NCBI GenBank assembly: GCA_938020505.1
Contig: CALIHR010000017.1
Location: 10,653 to 74,652 of the forward strand
Source: an uncultured Actinobaculum sp.
Lineage (GTDB): Bacteria > Actinomycetota > Actinomycetes > Actinomycetales > Actinomycetaceae
Length of the DNA: 64,000 nucleotides
Direction of reading: 5' to 3'
Shown here piece by piece: positions 19,116 to 28,012 of the stretch (within the stretch, counting starts at the first letter, position 1; each line of letters opens with the position of its first letter). The notes beneath the pieces are model-generated. The model did not search any database. It worked only from the letters and a program-made list of their open reading frames with translations, and was not told the DNA's origin. The position numbers and the translations under genes were made by a program.

Positions 19116-20603
19116 CTACCAATCGAGGCTTGGGTTATAGTCCCAAGGATTAGAATGTTTGTCTCCTGTAACAGGATCCTTTCGATTTCTATTATCAATC
19201 TGATCCGCTGCCTGATTGATACTTGTACTTGCGTTAGCATCTGTGTTTAGAATATCCTGAACTGCGTACAAAAGATTAGAGCTCGCTAAACTCACCTCAT
19301 CACCCAGATCATTTAGCAGTTGCCGAACAATTACTCTAAGATCTTCAAAGGCGGGGGCCGCCCCCCTGTGGCCCGCGCCAACATTCGCGCCCCGTTCAAC
19401 CTTCATTTCGAGCTTATCAACGTTGTCGCTACAATCTTTAAGGCCCGATGAGACCCTCGGTAAATACGTATTTGATATCGCATAAACAAGATCTGGTTGG
19501 ATAATAACAGCCTCGTTTTTAGATGGGTCCGCCGAACCGCGATCATCAATATCCGAATGGTGCATCGAATCTAAAGTCAAATCAAAATATTCCTTATGTG
19601 CGTCAGATTTCATTGAATTAACGTTGTCGTACAGCTTCTGTTTAATTTTACCTTCAGCTTCTTTAAATTGTCTCTTAATCTCTTTAAAAGCACCCTCAAA
19701 CGCGGACATAGCGCCTTCGTAGTTCTTAACTGGTTGCCCTTCTCCTCCAAATAGTTGGTCAGGATCCTCCAAATCCTTCGCCACCGATAGGCCGACGTGA
19801 AGCAAAGACGCCGATACGGTAGCAGTGCTCACACCTCCGGTAAACAAACCAGACACACCTGAAAGCGCAGAGGTCAAAATAGAAATTAAGACTTTCAGAG
19901 CGGCACCGTTACTTTCCGCCACCTTCTTACACGCATCATCGGCCGAAACCAAAGCGTTTGCTACAGAACGCCTTGTTTCCGCCAAAACCGACTTCTCACC
20001 AGCCAAACCATTACCTAAAACTACAGTAGCCGAATAAAGACCTCCAACAGTTTTATCAAGCTTACTCAGAAAGTTGGCTTTAAAGTTCTCCAATGTCGTC
20101 CCGCTCATTTGCGCTGCGTTTGTGTTCGCAGACGAAACATCCGAAGAAATATCACCGACTCCTTGAACCATCCCATCAGTCACTTGCGGTGAAGCAGCTA
20201 GCTTGGACAGAATGTTCCTGCAAGAAACTATGTGACTTTCAAGCGACTCCGGATCAGGAAGGCCCGTTAGACTCAAGACGGTGTCGTCAATTCGCTTTCT
20301 CACATGAGCGAAAGCCTCTTTGTAGCTTTTAGACTGTTCTGACGAACTCCACCAGTTCCAAACAGGATTCGGAGAACTCCAATCGCCGCCTCCCTCACCA
20401 TCGGCATTTGGAAAGGAGACCACTTCGACATCAGCGGAAGAGGTTCCCGTCCCTGGAGCGTTAGGCTTATCAGATCTATATCCATTAGGGGACCTTGTAA
20501 AACCTTGACTCTTCATGTAAGCGTCAATGGCCGACGCCTTGAGGTTTTTGATTAGTCGATCGAGATTGGCGTAATCGCCTTGAGGGTAGTCTTTGTCCGA
20601 CAT
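19116..20603 (-). CDS. Island protein family member 4, helical, possible T7SS substrate
   Basis: 495 residues, intact. The ATG (MSDKDYPQ) follows AGGAGGATAAA. Family features: IKNLKASAIDAYMKS near residue 20; KRIDDTVLSLTGLPDPES at about 125; QMSGTTLENFKANF at about 185; a hydrophobic centre (LISILTSALSGVSGLFTGG) at about 250; NYEGAMSAFEGAFKEI at about 305; and a C-terminal SNPWDYNPSLDW. No signal peptide or known catalytic motif. Charged amphipathic helices dominate, and the Trp turn of copy 1 is absent at the equivalent position. Low GC and different codon use compared with the core. I infer a helical bundle, perhaps a type VII substrate or membrane-active protein; function unknown. Confidence 0.7.
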   Translation of the reverse strand: MSDKDYPQGDYANLDRLIKNLKASAIDAYMKSQGFTRSPNGYRSDKPNAPGTGTSSADVEVVSFPNADGEGGGDWSSPNPVWNWWSSSEQSKSYKEAFAHVRKRIDDTVLSLTGLPDPESLESHIVSCRNILSKLAASPQVTDGMVQGVGDISSDVSSANTNAAQMSGTTLENFKANFLSKLDKTVGGLYSATVVLGNGLAGEKSVLAETRRSVANALVSADDACKKVAESNGAALKVLISILTSALSGVSGLFTGGVSTATVSASLLHVGLSVAKDLEDPDQLFGGEGQPVKNYEGAMSAFEGAFKEIKRQFKEAEGKIKQKLYDNVNSMKSDAHKEYFDLTLDSMHHSDIDDRGSADPSKNEAVIIQPDLVYAISNTYLPRVSSGLKDCSDNVDKLEMKVERGANVGAGHRGAAPAFEDLRVIVRQLLNDLGDEVSLASSNLLYAVQDILNTDANASTSINQAADQIDNRNRKDPVTGDKHSNPWDYNPSLDW

Positions 20604-21100
20604 TTTATCCTCCGTATGTTGGCTTTCTAATGCCTTTATATATTATCACGCAGTTCGCGGGAAAGAAAACGGGGAGAGATCCCCTAGGCTGGACTGGCCC
20701 CTGTTATTTGACACATTGACCTGGGCTCTCTGCACAAGAAAAGGGTATGGTAAGTTTGCGCGGAGTTCAGGAACTATTTGGAAGAGCCTCGGTCCAAGCA
20801 GTCGAGCTTACATGAAAAGACGCCGGGTCTGACGGCAAGCTAGATCGCGGTCAATGCTCCGGATCAGGCGCAAGGGACTACGGGCTTGGGTGGGCCTCTA
20901 CGGCAAGGCAAAGTTCTTACTTTAAAAATAGTAATGAAACTCTGCGGGACTCTCGATTGTTTGTCAATTATCAAGTAACCCAAAAGCCTTTGTTCACAAA
21001 ATCTGCAGAGTTTTACACTTTTCCACGTCGGTTTGTTTGCAAGTCGTTCGGCAAACCATCCGTCCCTTGGACACTTTTCCCCGTTTCGGCGTCGGCCGTC
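20604..21100. other. Island right border, no gene
   Basis: Roughly 500 bp in which composition changes from AT-rich to high GC. No domain-bearing frame, tRNA or clear direct repeat that would mark an attachment site is visible. Confidence 0.4.
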
Positions 21101-21106
21101 TAAACT
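21101..21106 (+). promoter_or_regulatory. -10 box TAAACT, leaderless start of the amidotransferase gene
   Basis: Six nucleotides separate it from the ATG at 21113, and there is no purine-rich ribosome binding site. Confidence 0.5.
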
Positions 21107-21112
21107 AACGGA

Positions 21113-21883
21113 ATGACCAATACGCCGAGCATCATCCAGACCGCGCAGCCCTTCCTGCTGGCGGTCTGCCGGATGCCCGGCGCCATCGCGGACGACGAGC
21201 TTGAAACCATCATCGACTGGGGCCGCCTCGACCCGAACAGCGGCATCGAGGCGATATCCCTCGTCGACGAAGACGCCGTCGACCCCGCAAGCCTCGATCT
21301 CTCACGGTATTCCGGAGTGATCATCACAGGCTCCCCTTTCGGATTCGGGCAGGACGAGAACCGCAAGAGCCGCGAACACCAGGTCATGGAGCGCCGCATC
21401 CTTGCGCTTAGCAAACGTCTCGTGGAAGAAGACGTCCCGACCCTCGGGATCTGCTTCGGCCTCCAGGCGATCGTCAAAGCGCTCGGCGGCGAGCTCGTCG
21501 AGGGATACGGCGAGGACCTTCAGGCCCCGCGCATGACCCTCACGCCCGAGGCCGCCGCCGACCCCCTGACCGCCGACATGCCCCAGGTCTTCTACGGGTA
21601 CACGGGCCACGCCGAGGCGGTGGGCGACGTGCCGGGCGGCGGCGTCGTGCTCGCCACGGGCGACTATTGTCGCGTGCAAATGGTGCGCTGGGGCGAGAAC
21701 GTCTACGGGACCCAGTTCCATCCCGAGATCACCCGCGAAGGGATGCGCATCCGCATCAACACCTACGGCGACACCTACTACCCGGCGGATGAGAGAGCGG
21801 CGGTCATCGCCCGCTGCGACGCCGCCGAGGTTGACGAATCCAACCGATTGATCACGAAGTTCGTAGCCAGATACAGTTCATAG
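21113..21883 (+). CDS. Class I glutamine amidotransferase
   Basis: 256 residues. Triad-type glutaminase domain: the nucleophile elbow GICFGLQAIVKALGG (Cys), and the catalytic pair in GTQFHPEITREG (His, Glu), with GVIITGSPFGFGQ as the oxyanion-side strand. It is the free-standing GuaA-amidotransferase-like type found in many actinobacteria; no synthetase domain follows, so the acceptor of the ammonia is unknown. It is followed after 21 bp by a GCS2-type ligase on the same strand, so both are probably transcribed together from the leaderless promoter and may act on related gamma-glutamyl chemistry (inference). Confidence 0.85.
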   Translation: MTNTPSIIQTAQPFLLAVCRMPGAIADDELETIIDWGRLDPNSGIEAISLVDEDAVDPASLDLSRYSGVIITGSPFGFGQDENRKSREHQVMERRILALSKRLVEEDVPTLGICFGLQAIVKALGGELVEGYGEDLQAPRMTLTPEAAADPLTADMPQVFYGYTGHAEAVGDVPGGGVVLATGDYCRVQMVRWGENVYGTQFHPEITREGMRIRINTYGDTYYPADERAAVIARCDAAEVDESNRLITKFVARYSS

Positions 21884-21904
21884 CCAGATACAGGCGGTGA
21901 TCGC

Positions 21905-23062
21905 ATGTCCATTGCTTTTCGCGACTCCGAGCGCTCGACGGTCGGGCTCGAATGGGAAGTCCAGATCGTCGATCCGAAAACGTTGCAACTGGCCCACAAC
22001 GCCAAGTGGATCCTGGCGGAGGTCCGCCGCCGGGGATGCAGCCTCGTCAAAGGCGAGATGCACCAGAATATGCTCGAGTTCGTCTCCCGCAAGCGTGTGA
22101 GCGTGGCCGAATGCGCGGCCGACATGGAGGAGGCGATCGACGCCGCGTCGCCCTACGCGGAGGAGCTCGGCGTCGGCCTTTCAGGCGGAGGCTCACACCC
22201 CTTCGCGCACCCGAGCGACCAGCCGGTCTCCGAGACGGCGCGCTACAAGGAGCTTGTGGAACGCACCCGCTACTGGGGTCGGCAGATGGTGATCTTCGGC
22301 ACGCACGTGCACGTCGGCGTCGAGGACCGCCGGAAGGTCGCGCCCATCCACAACTTCCTCAGCGCCAAAATCGGCCATCTGCTGGGGATATCGGCGGCCT
22401 CGCCCTACTGGGACGGCGTCGACACCGGGTACGCCGACAACCGGGCGATGATGTTCCAGCAGCTTCCGACGGCCGGCCTGCCGATGCATCTGAACTCATG
22501 GGGCGACCTCGAAAGGATCGCAGGGGGCCTCGTCGACGTCGGCGCCATTCGCGAATACAACGAAATCCGCTGGGACATCCGGCCCTCCCCCGGCTTCGGC
22601 ACGATCGAGGTGCGCGCCTGCGACTCGGCCACGAACCTCGCGGAAATCCGCGCCATAGCGGCCTTCGTGCACGCCCTGGTCGAGACGGCTTCGCGCGAGC
22701 TCGACGCCGGGCGCCCGCTTCTCTCCCTGCCCTTCCACTTCCTGGAGACCAACAAGTGGAGGGGCGCCCGCTACGGAGCGCACGCCGAACTCGTCGAGTC
22801 CGCCGACGGCGAATGCGCGCCGCTCGCCAAGACCCTTCCCGATCTGCTCGCGTGGATCGAGCCCGCCGCCGAATTCCTCGGCTGCGCGGAGGACCTGGCC
22901 GCAGTGCCCGACCTGATCGCCTCGCCCGCAGCGGACAGGCTGCGCGCGGCGGCGGGGCCCGACGGCGACCTCAAAGCCGTCGCGGCCCACGCCCTCGCCG
23001 AATTCAACGCCGGCCGCCCGATCCAGCCGGATCCGGTCCAGCCGGACCCGGTCAAACCATAA
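21905..23062 (+). CDS. Carboxylate-amine ligase of the GCS2/YbdK glutamate-cysteine ligase family
   Basis: 385 residues. GCS2 features in order: STVGLEWEVQIVD (start of the ATP/Mg site), EMHQNMLEFVS, HPFAHPSDQPVSETARY, GTHVHVGVEDR, ADNRAMMFQQLPT, EIRWDIRPSPGFGTIEVR. These match the YbdK branch, which makes gamma-glutamyl amide bonds and has weak glutamate-cysteine ligase activity. The ATG has GGTGATC nearby, a weak ribosome site, and the gene lies 21 bp after the amidotransferase. The C-terminus ends in short PDPVQPDP repeats; after the TAA the same frame goes on with similar Pro/Glu/Asp-rich codons to a TGA at about 23131, so the tail may once have been longer. Confidence 0.88.
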   Translation: MSIAFRDSERSTVGLEWEVQIVDPKTLQLAHNAKWILAEVRRRGCSLVKGEMHQNMLEFVSRKRVSVAECAADMEEAIDAASPYAEELGVGLSGGGSHPFAHPSDQPVSETARYKELVERTRYWGRQMVIFGTHVHVGVEDRRKVAPIHNFLSAKIGHLLGISAASPYWDGVDTGYADNRAMMFQQLPTAGLPMHLNSWGDLERIAGGLVDVGAIREYNEIRWDIRPSPGFGTIEVRACDSATNLAEIRAIAAFVHALVETASRELDAGRPLLSLPFHFLETNKWRGARYGAHAELVESADGECAPLAKTLPDLLAWIEPAAEFLGCAEDLAAVPDLIASPAADRLRAAAGPDGDLKAVAAHALAEFNAGRPIQPDPVQPDPVKP

Positions 23063-23355
23063 TCAATCGAGCCGGACTCGAACGGGCCAGACCCGAGCGA
23101 GCCAAAAGCGGCTGAACCGAGGAATCCGTGAGGGGCGGCTGAAGCGAAGGGCCTGCGGGGAGCGGAGGCGGCCTCGCCCTATCGATGCCGGAATCTCGCT
23201 TGCCTGGAAGGGCCCGTGGTGAGCGGTCGGGCCGCCGGCAGGCGCATCGGCCGTTTTCCCTGTGCGCCGCCTGGGGCTCGCACGCTTATCTTTGCGATGA
23301 GCCGCGCAAACCGACCTCTCGGCGATAGGATAGTTCCGACGGCGAAAGGAATTCT

Positions 23356-26235
23356 ATGGCAGCGCATGCGCGGCGCTTCGGCGCCTGGGCGGTTCTCCTC
23401 CTATTTGCGCTGACCGTATTCGCCGCCGTCCCCCGCTCCGCTCGGGCCGCAAACGGCGCATCTGCCGCAGCCGCCGCGCACCCCGGCGCCACAGCAAAGC
23501 CGGGAACAGCAACGCGGCCAGCCGCAGCAAAATCGGGAACAACAGCGCAGCCAGCCGGGGCAAAGCAGGGCGCAACGGCACGATCGCCCGTCGCGGCCTC
23601 CACGGCCCAGGCCGCGACGGGCGGCAAGCGCCGCACCGTCGTCGTCATAACCGGCGGCGTGCGCTGGGACCAACTCGACCACGCCAGGGCCCCCAACCTG
23701 GCCCAGCTCGGCGCATCGGGGGCGATGGCCAACCTTGTCCCGCTCGCCACCCGCGGCGCCCCATGCCCCGTCGACACGTGGCTCGCGTTCTCCGCCGGGC
23801 GCCAGATCTCCGAGCGCGCGATATCCACCACGCCCACGTGCGCCCAGCCGCCCGCGGCCGCCGGCGACGTGCTCCCCAACTGGGACCGCTACACGCGTGC
23901 GCTAGCGGCCACCGACCCGAAGGCCAGGCTCGGCCGTTTCGCCGAGTCCCTCCGCAAAGCGGGAGTCTCCACTCACAGCATCGGCGACGGCGGCGCCTAC
24001 GTGCTGGCGAACGGCTCGGGGGACGTTCCCGCCAACCACACGCCGAACCCGCTCACCGTAAAAGAGCTCGGCGAAGAAACGGCCCGGAGCGCGGCCAAGT
24101 ACGACCTCACGATCGTCGACGCCGACGCCGAAAGCTATGCCTCGGACCAGGAGCGCGACGCGGCGCGCCAGCTCTTCCAGGAGCAGCGCAAGGAGCTGGA
24201 GAACGACCAGCAGCAGCCCACCCCGACGCCGACTGACGGCATCGGCCCGGAGAACCCCACGCCGCCCGACACGGTGGACGGCTCCACCCTCCAGCCCGAC
24301 CGCCGGGCCTTTTCGGCCATCAACACGCTGCGGGTCGAGTCGATCCTCGAACGGGTGCCGGCGGGGACACGGGTTGTCATCATGTCCGCTGTGGACATCG
24401 ACACATACTCCTATATGCAGCTGTTCGTCATGGCCGACGTCTCCGCGAAGGGCCGGCTCATCCCCGTCGGGTTGGCCGGCAGCGACTCGGTTCGCCACGA
24501 AGGGCTCATCCAGATGCTCGACGTCGTGCCCACGCTTTTCGAATGGGTCGGCGCGGATCGAACGGGAATCGCCGGATCCCCCATCTCGGTGGCGAGAACC
24601 GCCGCCGCCTGCGAGCAGTCCCAGCCCTGCTACACGAACCGGGTGGATGAGCTTGCGGACCAATCCCTCCACGCGAACAAGATGCGCACCTTCCGGGGCG
24701 AATTCGTCCAGTACATGACCTGGGCCGCGATCGGATACTTCGTCTTGTCGCTCTTCTTCTTCGCGCGGCGCTTCTACGCCTCCACTCTGGGGCGAAGGCG
24801 CGCCTACGCCAAGCTGTGGCAGTGGCTGGGGCTGACCCTCTCGGCGCTGCCGCTGGCGAGCCTCGTCGCCAACTACTTCGACTGGTGGTCCGCCTCCAGG
24901 CCATACATCGCCCTTTTCGGCGGCAGCTGGATCGGGGCGGCCGCCGTCGCCGCCGCGGCCCTCCCGCTTTCACGCCTGCATTCGCTCGCGCCGCTGGCGG
25001 TCGTCTCCTGCTCGACGGCGGCGCTCGTGGCGATCGACGCCGCAACCGGGTCTGAGCTCATGGCGGACTCCCCCGTCGGATTCAACCTCCTGACCGCCGC
25101 CCGGTTCTACGGCATAGGCAACGAAGCGTACGCCCTCCTCGCATCCGGGGCGCTCATCGGGCTGGCTTTCCTGGGCGTGTGGTTGCGAAGGTGGGGCAGG
25201 TTCGCGGCGGGCGGCGCCGTCCTCCTCATCGGCCTCGCGATCGGCGCGATAGACGCCCTGCCCTCCATGGGCGCAGACTTCGGCGGCGTCCTTTCCTTCG
25301 TCCCCGCGCTCGGCCTCCTCGTTCTGCTGGTCGCCAAGCTGCGGCTGTCGTGGCGGCGGCTCCTTGTGGTCGGAGCAGTGACGATGGGCGCCGCCGTCGC
25401 GATCGCCGTCGTCGATTGGATGCGCCCGGCCGAGGCCCGCACCCACCTTGGAAGATTCGTCCAATCGGTGGCCGACGGGGACCTGTTCGACGTCGTCGGC
25501 CGCAAACTCAGCACGAACATACGGCTTCTCTCGGCCTCGACGCACCGGTGGGTGGTGCTGGCCGCGCTGCTCCTTTTCTTCCTCTGCCTCATCCACCTCG
25601 TGCACATTCCCAAGAATCCCGACGGCGCGGGCGGCGTTCGAGTTGCGGGAAGCGCCCGGACTGAGACAATCCTCCTAAGTGAGCCGGAAGCCCTCGACGC
25701 CGCCGACGCCCGGCGCTCGGCCGAATGGGCCGGAACAGCGCGAGAAGACGGCCGCACAGTCTCAGCGGGAGAGAAAGGCCGCACGGTGGCGTCGCAAGAG
25801 AAAGGCCGCACAGAGCGCACGGAGACAGACGCATCGGGAACGGAGACCGGCGCATTGGGAGAGGACGCCGTCGACGGAAGGTCGAAGCTGAGGCGCGCGA
25901 TCGCGTGGTGCCACATGTGGGCGGAGCTTGTCTGGCTTCGCCTGCGGGAATGGGCGCGGCGGACGAGGATCCGGGCGGAGGAGAGCTGGTCACTCCGGCC
26001 GCTGGAAGGCCGAACGTTCGAGGGCCTCCGCCTCGGCCTCATCTCGTTGGGCATATGCATGACGCTCGCTTTCGGTCTCAACGACTCCGGCATCGTCCTG
26101 CCGGGCATGGCGGCGATCCTCGTCATACCCGGAATCGCCCTCGCCGCGGTAGAGGACCGGGAAGGCGGAAGAACCGAAGACACGAAGGCGGCAGACCCGA
26201 AGACAGAAGCCGTGAAGGCGGCAGAAACGAAATGA
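23356..26235 (+). CDS. Alkaline-phosphatase-superfamily-like polytopic membrane protein, second copy
   Basis: 959 residues, paralogue of 3214-5463. The ATG has AAAGGAA about 5 nt upstream. A signal sequence (about residues 1-32) is followed by an Ala/Pro/Lys/Gln-rich linker and the ectodomain starting VVVITGGVRWDQLDHA, with APCPVDTWLAFSAG. DVVPTLFEWVGAD corresponds to DIMPTLVGWLGAG of the first copy. The membrane half (from ~residue 455) has the shared motifs RFYGIGNEAYALL, MGADFGGV and LNDSGI. It differs by a 140-residue charged insertion before the last helices (repeats around EKGRT) and a Lys/Ala/Glu-rich C-terminus. The function is unknown; envelope-related phosphotransfer or hydrolysis is inference. 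Confidence 0.7.
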   Translation: MAAHARRFGAWAVLLLFALTVFAAVPRSARAANGASAAAAAHPGATAKPGTATRPAAAKSGTTAQPAGAKQGATARSPVAASTAQAATGGKRRTVVVITGGVRWDQLDHARAPNLAQLGASGAMANLVPLATRGAPCPVDTWLAFSAGRQISERAISTTPTCAQPPAAAGDVLPNWDRYTRALAATDPKARLGRFAESLRKAGVSTHSIGDGGAYVLANGSGDVPANHTPNPLTVKELGEETARSAAKYDLTIVDADAESYASDQERDAARQLFQEQRKELENDQQQPTPTPTDGIGPENPTPPDTVDGSTLQPDRRAFSAINTLRVESILERVPAGTRVVIMSAVDIDTYSYMQLFVMADVSAKGRLIPVGLAGSDSVRHEGLIQMLDVVPTLFEWVGADRTGIAGSPISVARTAAACEQSQPCYTNRVDELADQSLHANKMRTFRGEFVQYMTWAAIGYFVLSLFFFARRFYASTLGRRRAYAKLWQWLGLTLSALPLASLVANYFDWWSASRPYIALFGGSWIGAAAVAAAALPLSRLHSLAPLAVVSCSTAALVAIDAATGSELMADSPVGFNLLTAARFYGIGNEAYALLASGALIGLAFLGVWLRRWGRFAAGGAVLLIGLAIGAIDALPSMGADFGGVLSFVPALGLLVLLVAKLRLSWRRLLVVGAVTMGAAVAIAVVDWMRPAEARTHLGRFVQSVADGDLFDVVGRKLSTNIRLLSASTHRWVVLAALLLFFLCLIHLVHIPKNPDGAGGVRVAGSARTETILLSEPEALDAADARRSAEWAGTAREDGRTVSAGEKGRTVASQEKGRTERTETDASGTETGALGEDAVDGRSKLRRAIAWCHMWAELVWLRLREWARRTRIRAEESWSLRPLEGRTFEGLRLGLISLGICMTLAFGLNDSGIVLPGMAAILVIPGIALAAVEDREGGRTEDTKAADPKTEAVKAAETK

Positions 26236-26364
26236 CCAAAGCGTGACATTCCGTTCGCAAGGCCTGCTATCGTCGCATGTTCGACGTCGTCAATGGGGAG
26301 GAGAATCCGCTCCCCGTGCGCGTTCGGAAGGTATGCGCTAGAATCGACATGCCTATCAAACAAT

Positions 26365-26452
26365 GGAAGGTTGACAGAGCGGCCGAATGTGACGGTCTTG
26401 AAAACCGTTGTGCGGCGACCCCGCACCAAGGGTTCGAATCCCTTACCTTCCG
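26365..26452 (+). tRNA. tRNA-Ser (anticodon TGA)
   Basis: 88 nt with a 7-bp acceptor stem (GGAAGGT with ACCTTCC), anticodon loop CTTGAAA, a long variable arm (TGCGGCGACCCCGCA) and the T arm GGGTTCGAATCCC. The 3' CCA is not encoded. It decodes UCN serine codons. Confidence 0.95.
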
Positions 26453-26488
26453 CGGACAAAGGGACGTACACGCAACCGAGGGAGAGAC

Positions 26489-26917
26489 ATGAACTACCAA
26501 CTGCGAGCGGTCACCATTCGAACCAACAACTCCCTGGAGGGCATGACGCAGATAGGCAATCTGTGGACGGACATCATGAACGGCAAGTTCAATCTGGACC
26601 TCCCCCCGAACGGGACGATCATCTCCCGCTACTCCAACTATGAAAGCGACGAATCCGGCAACTACGACCTGAGCGTCATGGGCGTGAAGAAGGACTTCGT
26701 CGAACAGCTGGAAGCCGAAGCGAAGAAGGGGCGTTTCCGCGTCTACCGCGGGGAGACCGACGACGGCGACGTCGCAGCCGCCACCGAGCTCGCCTGGCAG
26801 CGGGTGTGGAACGACACGCAATCCGGCGAGCTCAAGCGCGCATTCACCGTGGATTACGAGCTGAGCGAGGTCGAGAGCGGGAAAACCACCTGCACCGTCT
26901 ACATCGCGCTTCCTTAA
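26489..26917 (+). CDS. GyrI-like/effector-binding-domain protein
   Basis: 142 residues. The ATG follows GGGAGAG at close spacing. The sequence (MNYQLRAVTIRTNN, then IGNLWTDIMNGKF and SRYSNYESDESGNYDLSVMG) fits the stand-alone SOUL/GyrI-like effector-binding fold related to AraC-type effector domains and integron Cass2 proteins, which bind small hydrophobic or cationic ligands. There is no DNA-binding domain. It begins 36 bp after tRNA-Ser and may be transcribed with it. The ligand and role are unknown. Confidence 0.6.
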   Translation: MNYQLRAVTIRTNNSLEGMTQIGNLWTDIMNGKFNLDLPPNGTIISRYSNYESDESGNYDLSVMGVKKDFVEQLEAEAKKGRFRVYRGETDDGDVAAATELAWQRVWNDTQSGELKRAFTVDYELSEVESGKTTCTVYIALP

Positions 26918-27069
26918 GAGGCCTTCCATTGGCCCGAGGGACCCGCGGCGACGACGTCGATCGTGCCATCGCCCCGGCCTCCTCGCGCCGACTAGCGGCG
27001 GCTTTCACAGCGCCCGCCTCATGCCTGCGTCGCCCCGCTCTAGAGGCCCTACGCCCTCTACTAGGGGCC

Positions 27070-27720
27070 CTACGTCCGTTTCTTGCGCTTGACCCAGTAC
27101 ATTGCATAGCCGAGAAGCACAAAGAGGACCAGCATCACCACGCAGTAGAGCGTCACGGCGCCCCAGCCGATCTGGCGTCCATTGAGGAAGAAGTACGGGA
27201 ACGGGCTGTCTTCGCTCTCGGGGATCGGGACGTTGAACACAATTCCGCGAACCAAGGCGTAGAAGAGATAAGTGAGGGGAAGGGCCGTCCACAGCAGGGG
27301 CTCGATCCGGCGGTAAGAGCCACGCGGGTCGAAGAGGAGCCAATCGGCGGCCACGAGAATCGGAACGATGAAGTGGACTGCAAGATTGTCATAGGCCAAC
27401 ACCTCCGAAGGGGCGGTCTTCGGCAGCAGCAGAATCCCAAAAGTGAAGAAGGTCATGAGGATCGCGGTGGTCACCGCCGCCTTCACGCGGATGTACCCCT
27501 TCGACCTGAGGACGCCCGTGCCACCGGTGGCAAGCAAGACCAAATGCAGGCCAAAGAAAAGCACGACCAAAGAATTCGACAGCACCGTGTAATAGGTAAA
27601 CTGAAACCATTTGAACGGATACATCTGCACGTAAATACCCGTCACACCCAGAAAGATGATTGCCAGGGCGTTGACCATCTGGATGCCGCGGCTTTTCACC
27701 GTCATCTGCTTTGCTTCCAT
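27070..27720 (-). CDS. Pr6Pr-family-like membrane protein
   Basis: 216 residues with six hydrophobic helices. Typical landmarks are FTYYTVLSNSLVVL, then LAVHFIVPILVAADWLLFDPRG, LTYLFYALVRG and PFPYFFLNGRQIGWG, which match the Pr6Pr family of six-helix membrane proteins of unknown function. The start may be the first ATG (MEAKQ) or the ATG 15 nt later (MTVKSR), which has GGAAG upstream. It is isolated on the minus strand. No function can be assigned. Confidence 0.65.
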   Translation of the reverse strand: MEAKQMTVKSRGIQMVNALAIIFLGVTGIYVQMYPFKWFQFTYYTVLSNSLVVLFFGLHLVLLATGGTGVLRSKGYIRVKAAVTTAILMTFFTFGILLLPKTAPSEVLAYDNLAVHFIVPILVAADWLLFDPRGSYRRIEPLLWTALPLTYLFYALVRGIVFNVPIPESEDSPFPYFFLNGRQIGWGAVTLYCVVMLVLFVLLGYAMYWVKRKKRT

Positions 27721-28012
27721 CTCCGGTGTCGCTGCCCCTTTCCTTGTCCGGCTATCTTCCGGTTCCTTTTCGGCTTGATTTCCGCGTCAATTCTAGCACG
27801 AGTGTTCGACGGTTGGAGACGTCGACACGGTTGGAGAGCGCAGCAAGCCGCGACAGCCGGCGGATGCGGAGACCACGGAATGCGGCACGCACAGCGAAAA
27901 TCGGCGTCGACACGGCTGGCCAAATGCGCTTGCCCTCGGCGGCACTCGGTGTACGATCAAGTAGCTCACCGCGCTTTGAATGAAGTGACTCACCCATTTC
28001 GAAAGGGCTTCG

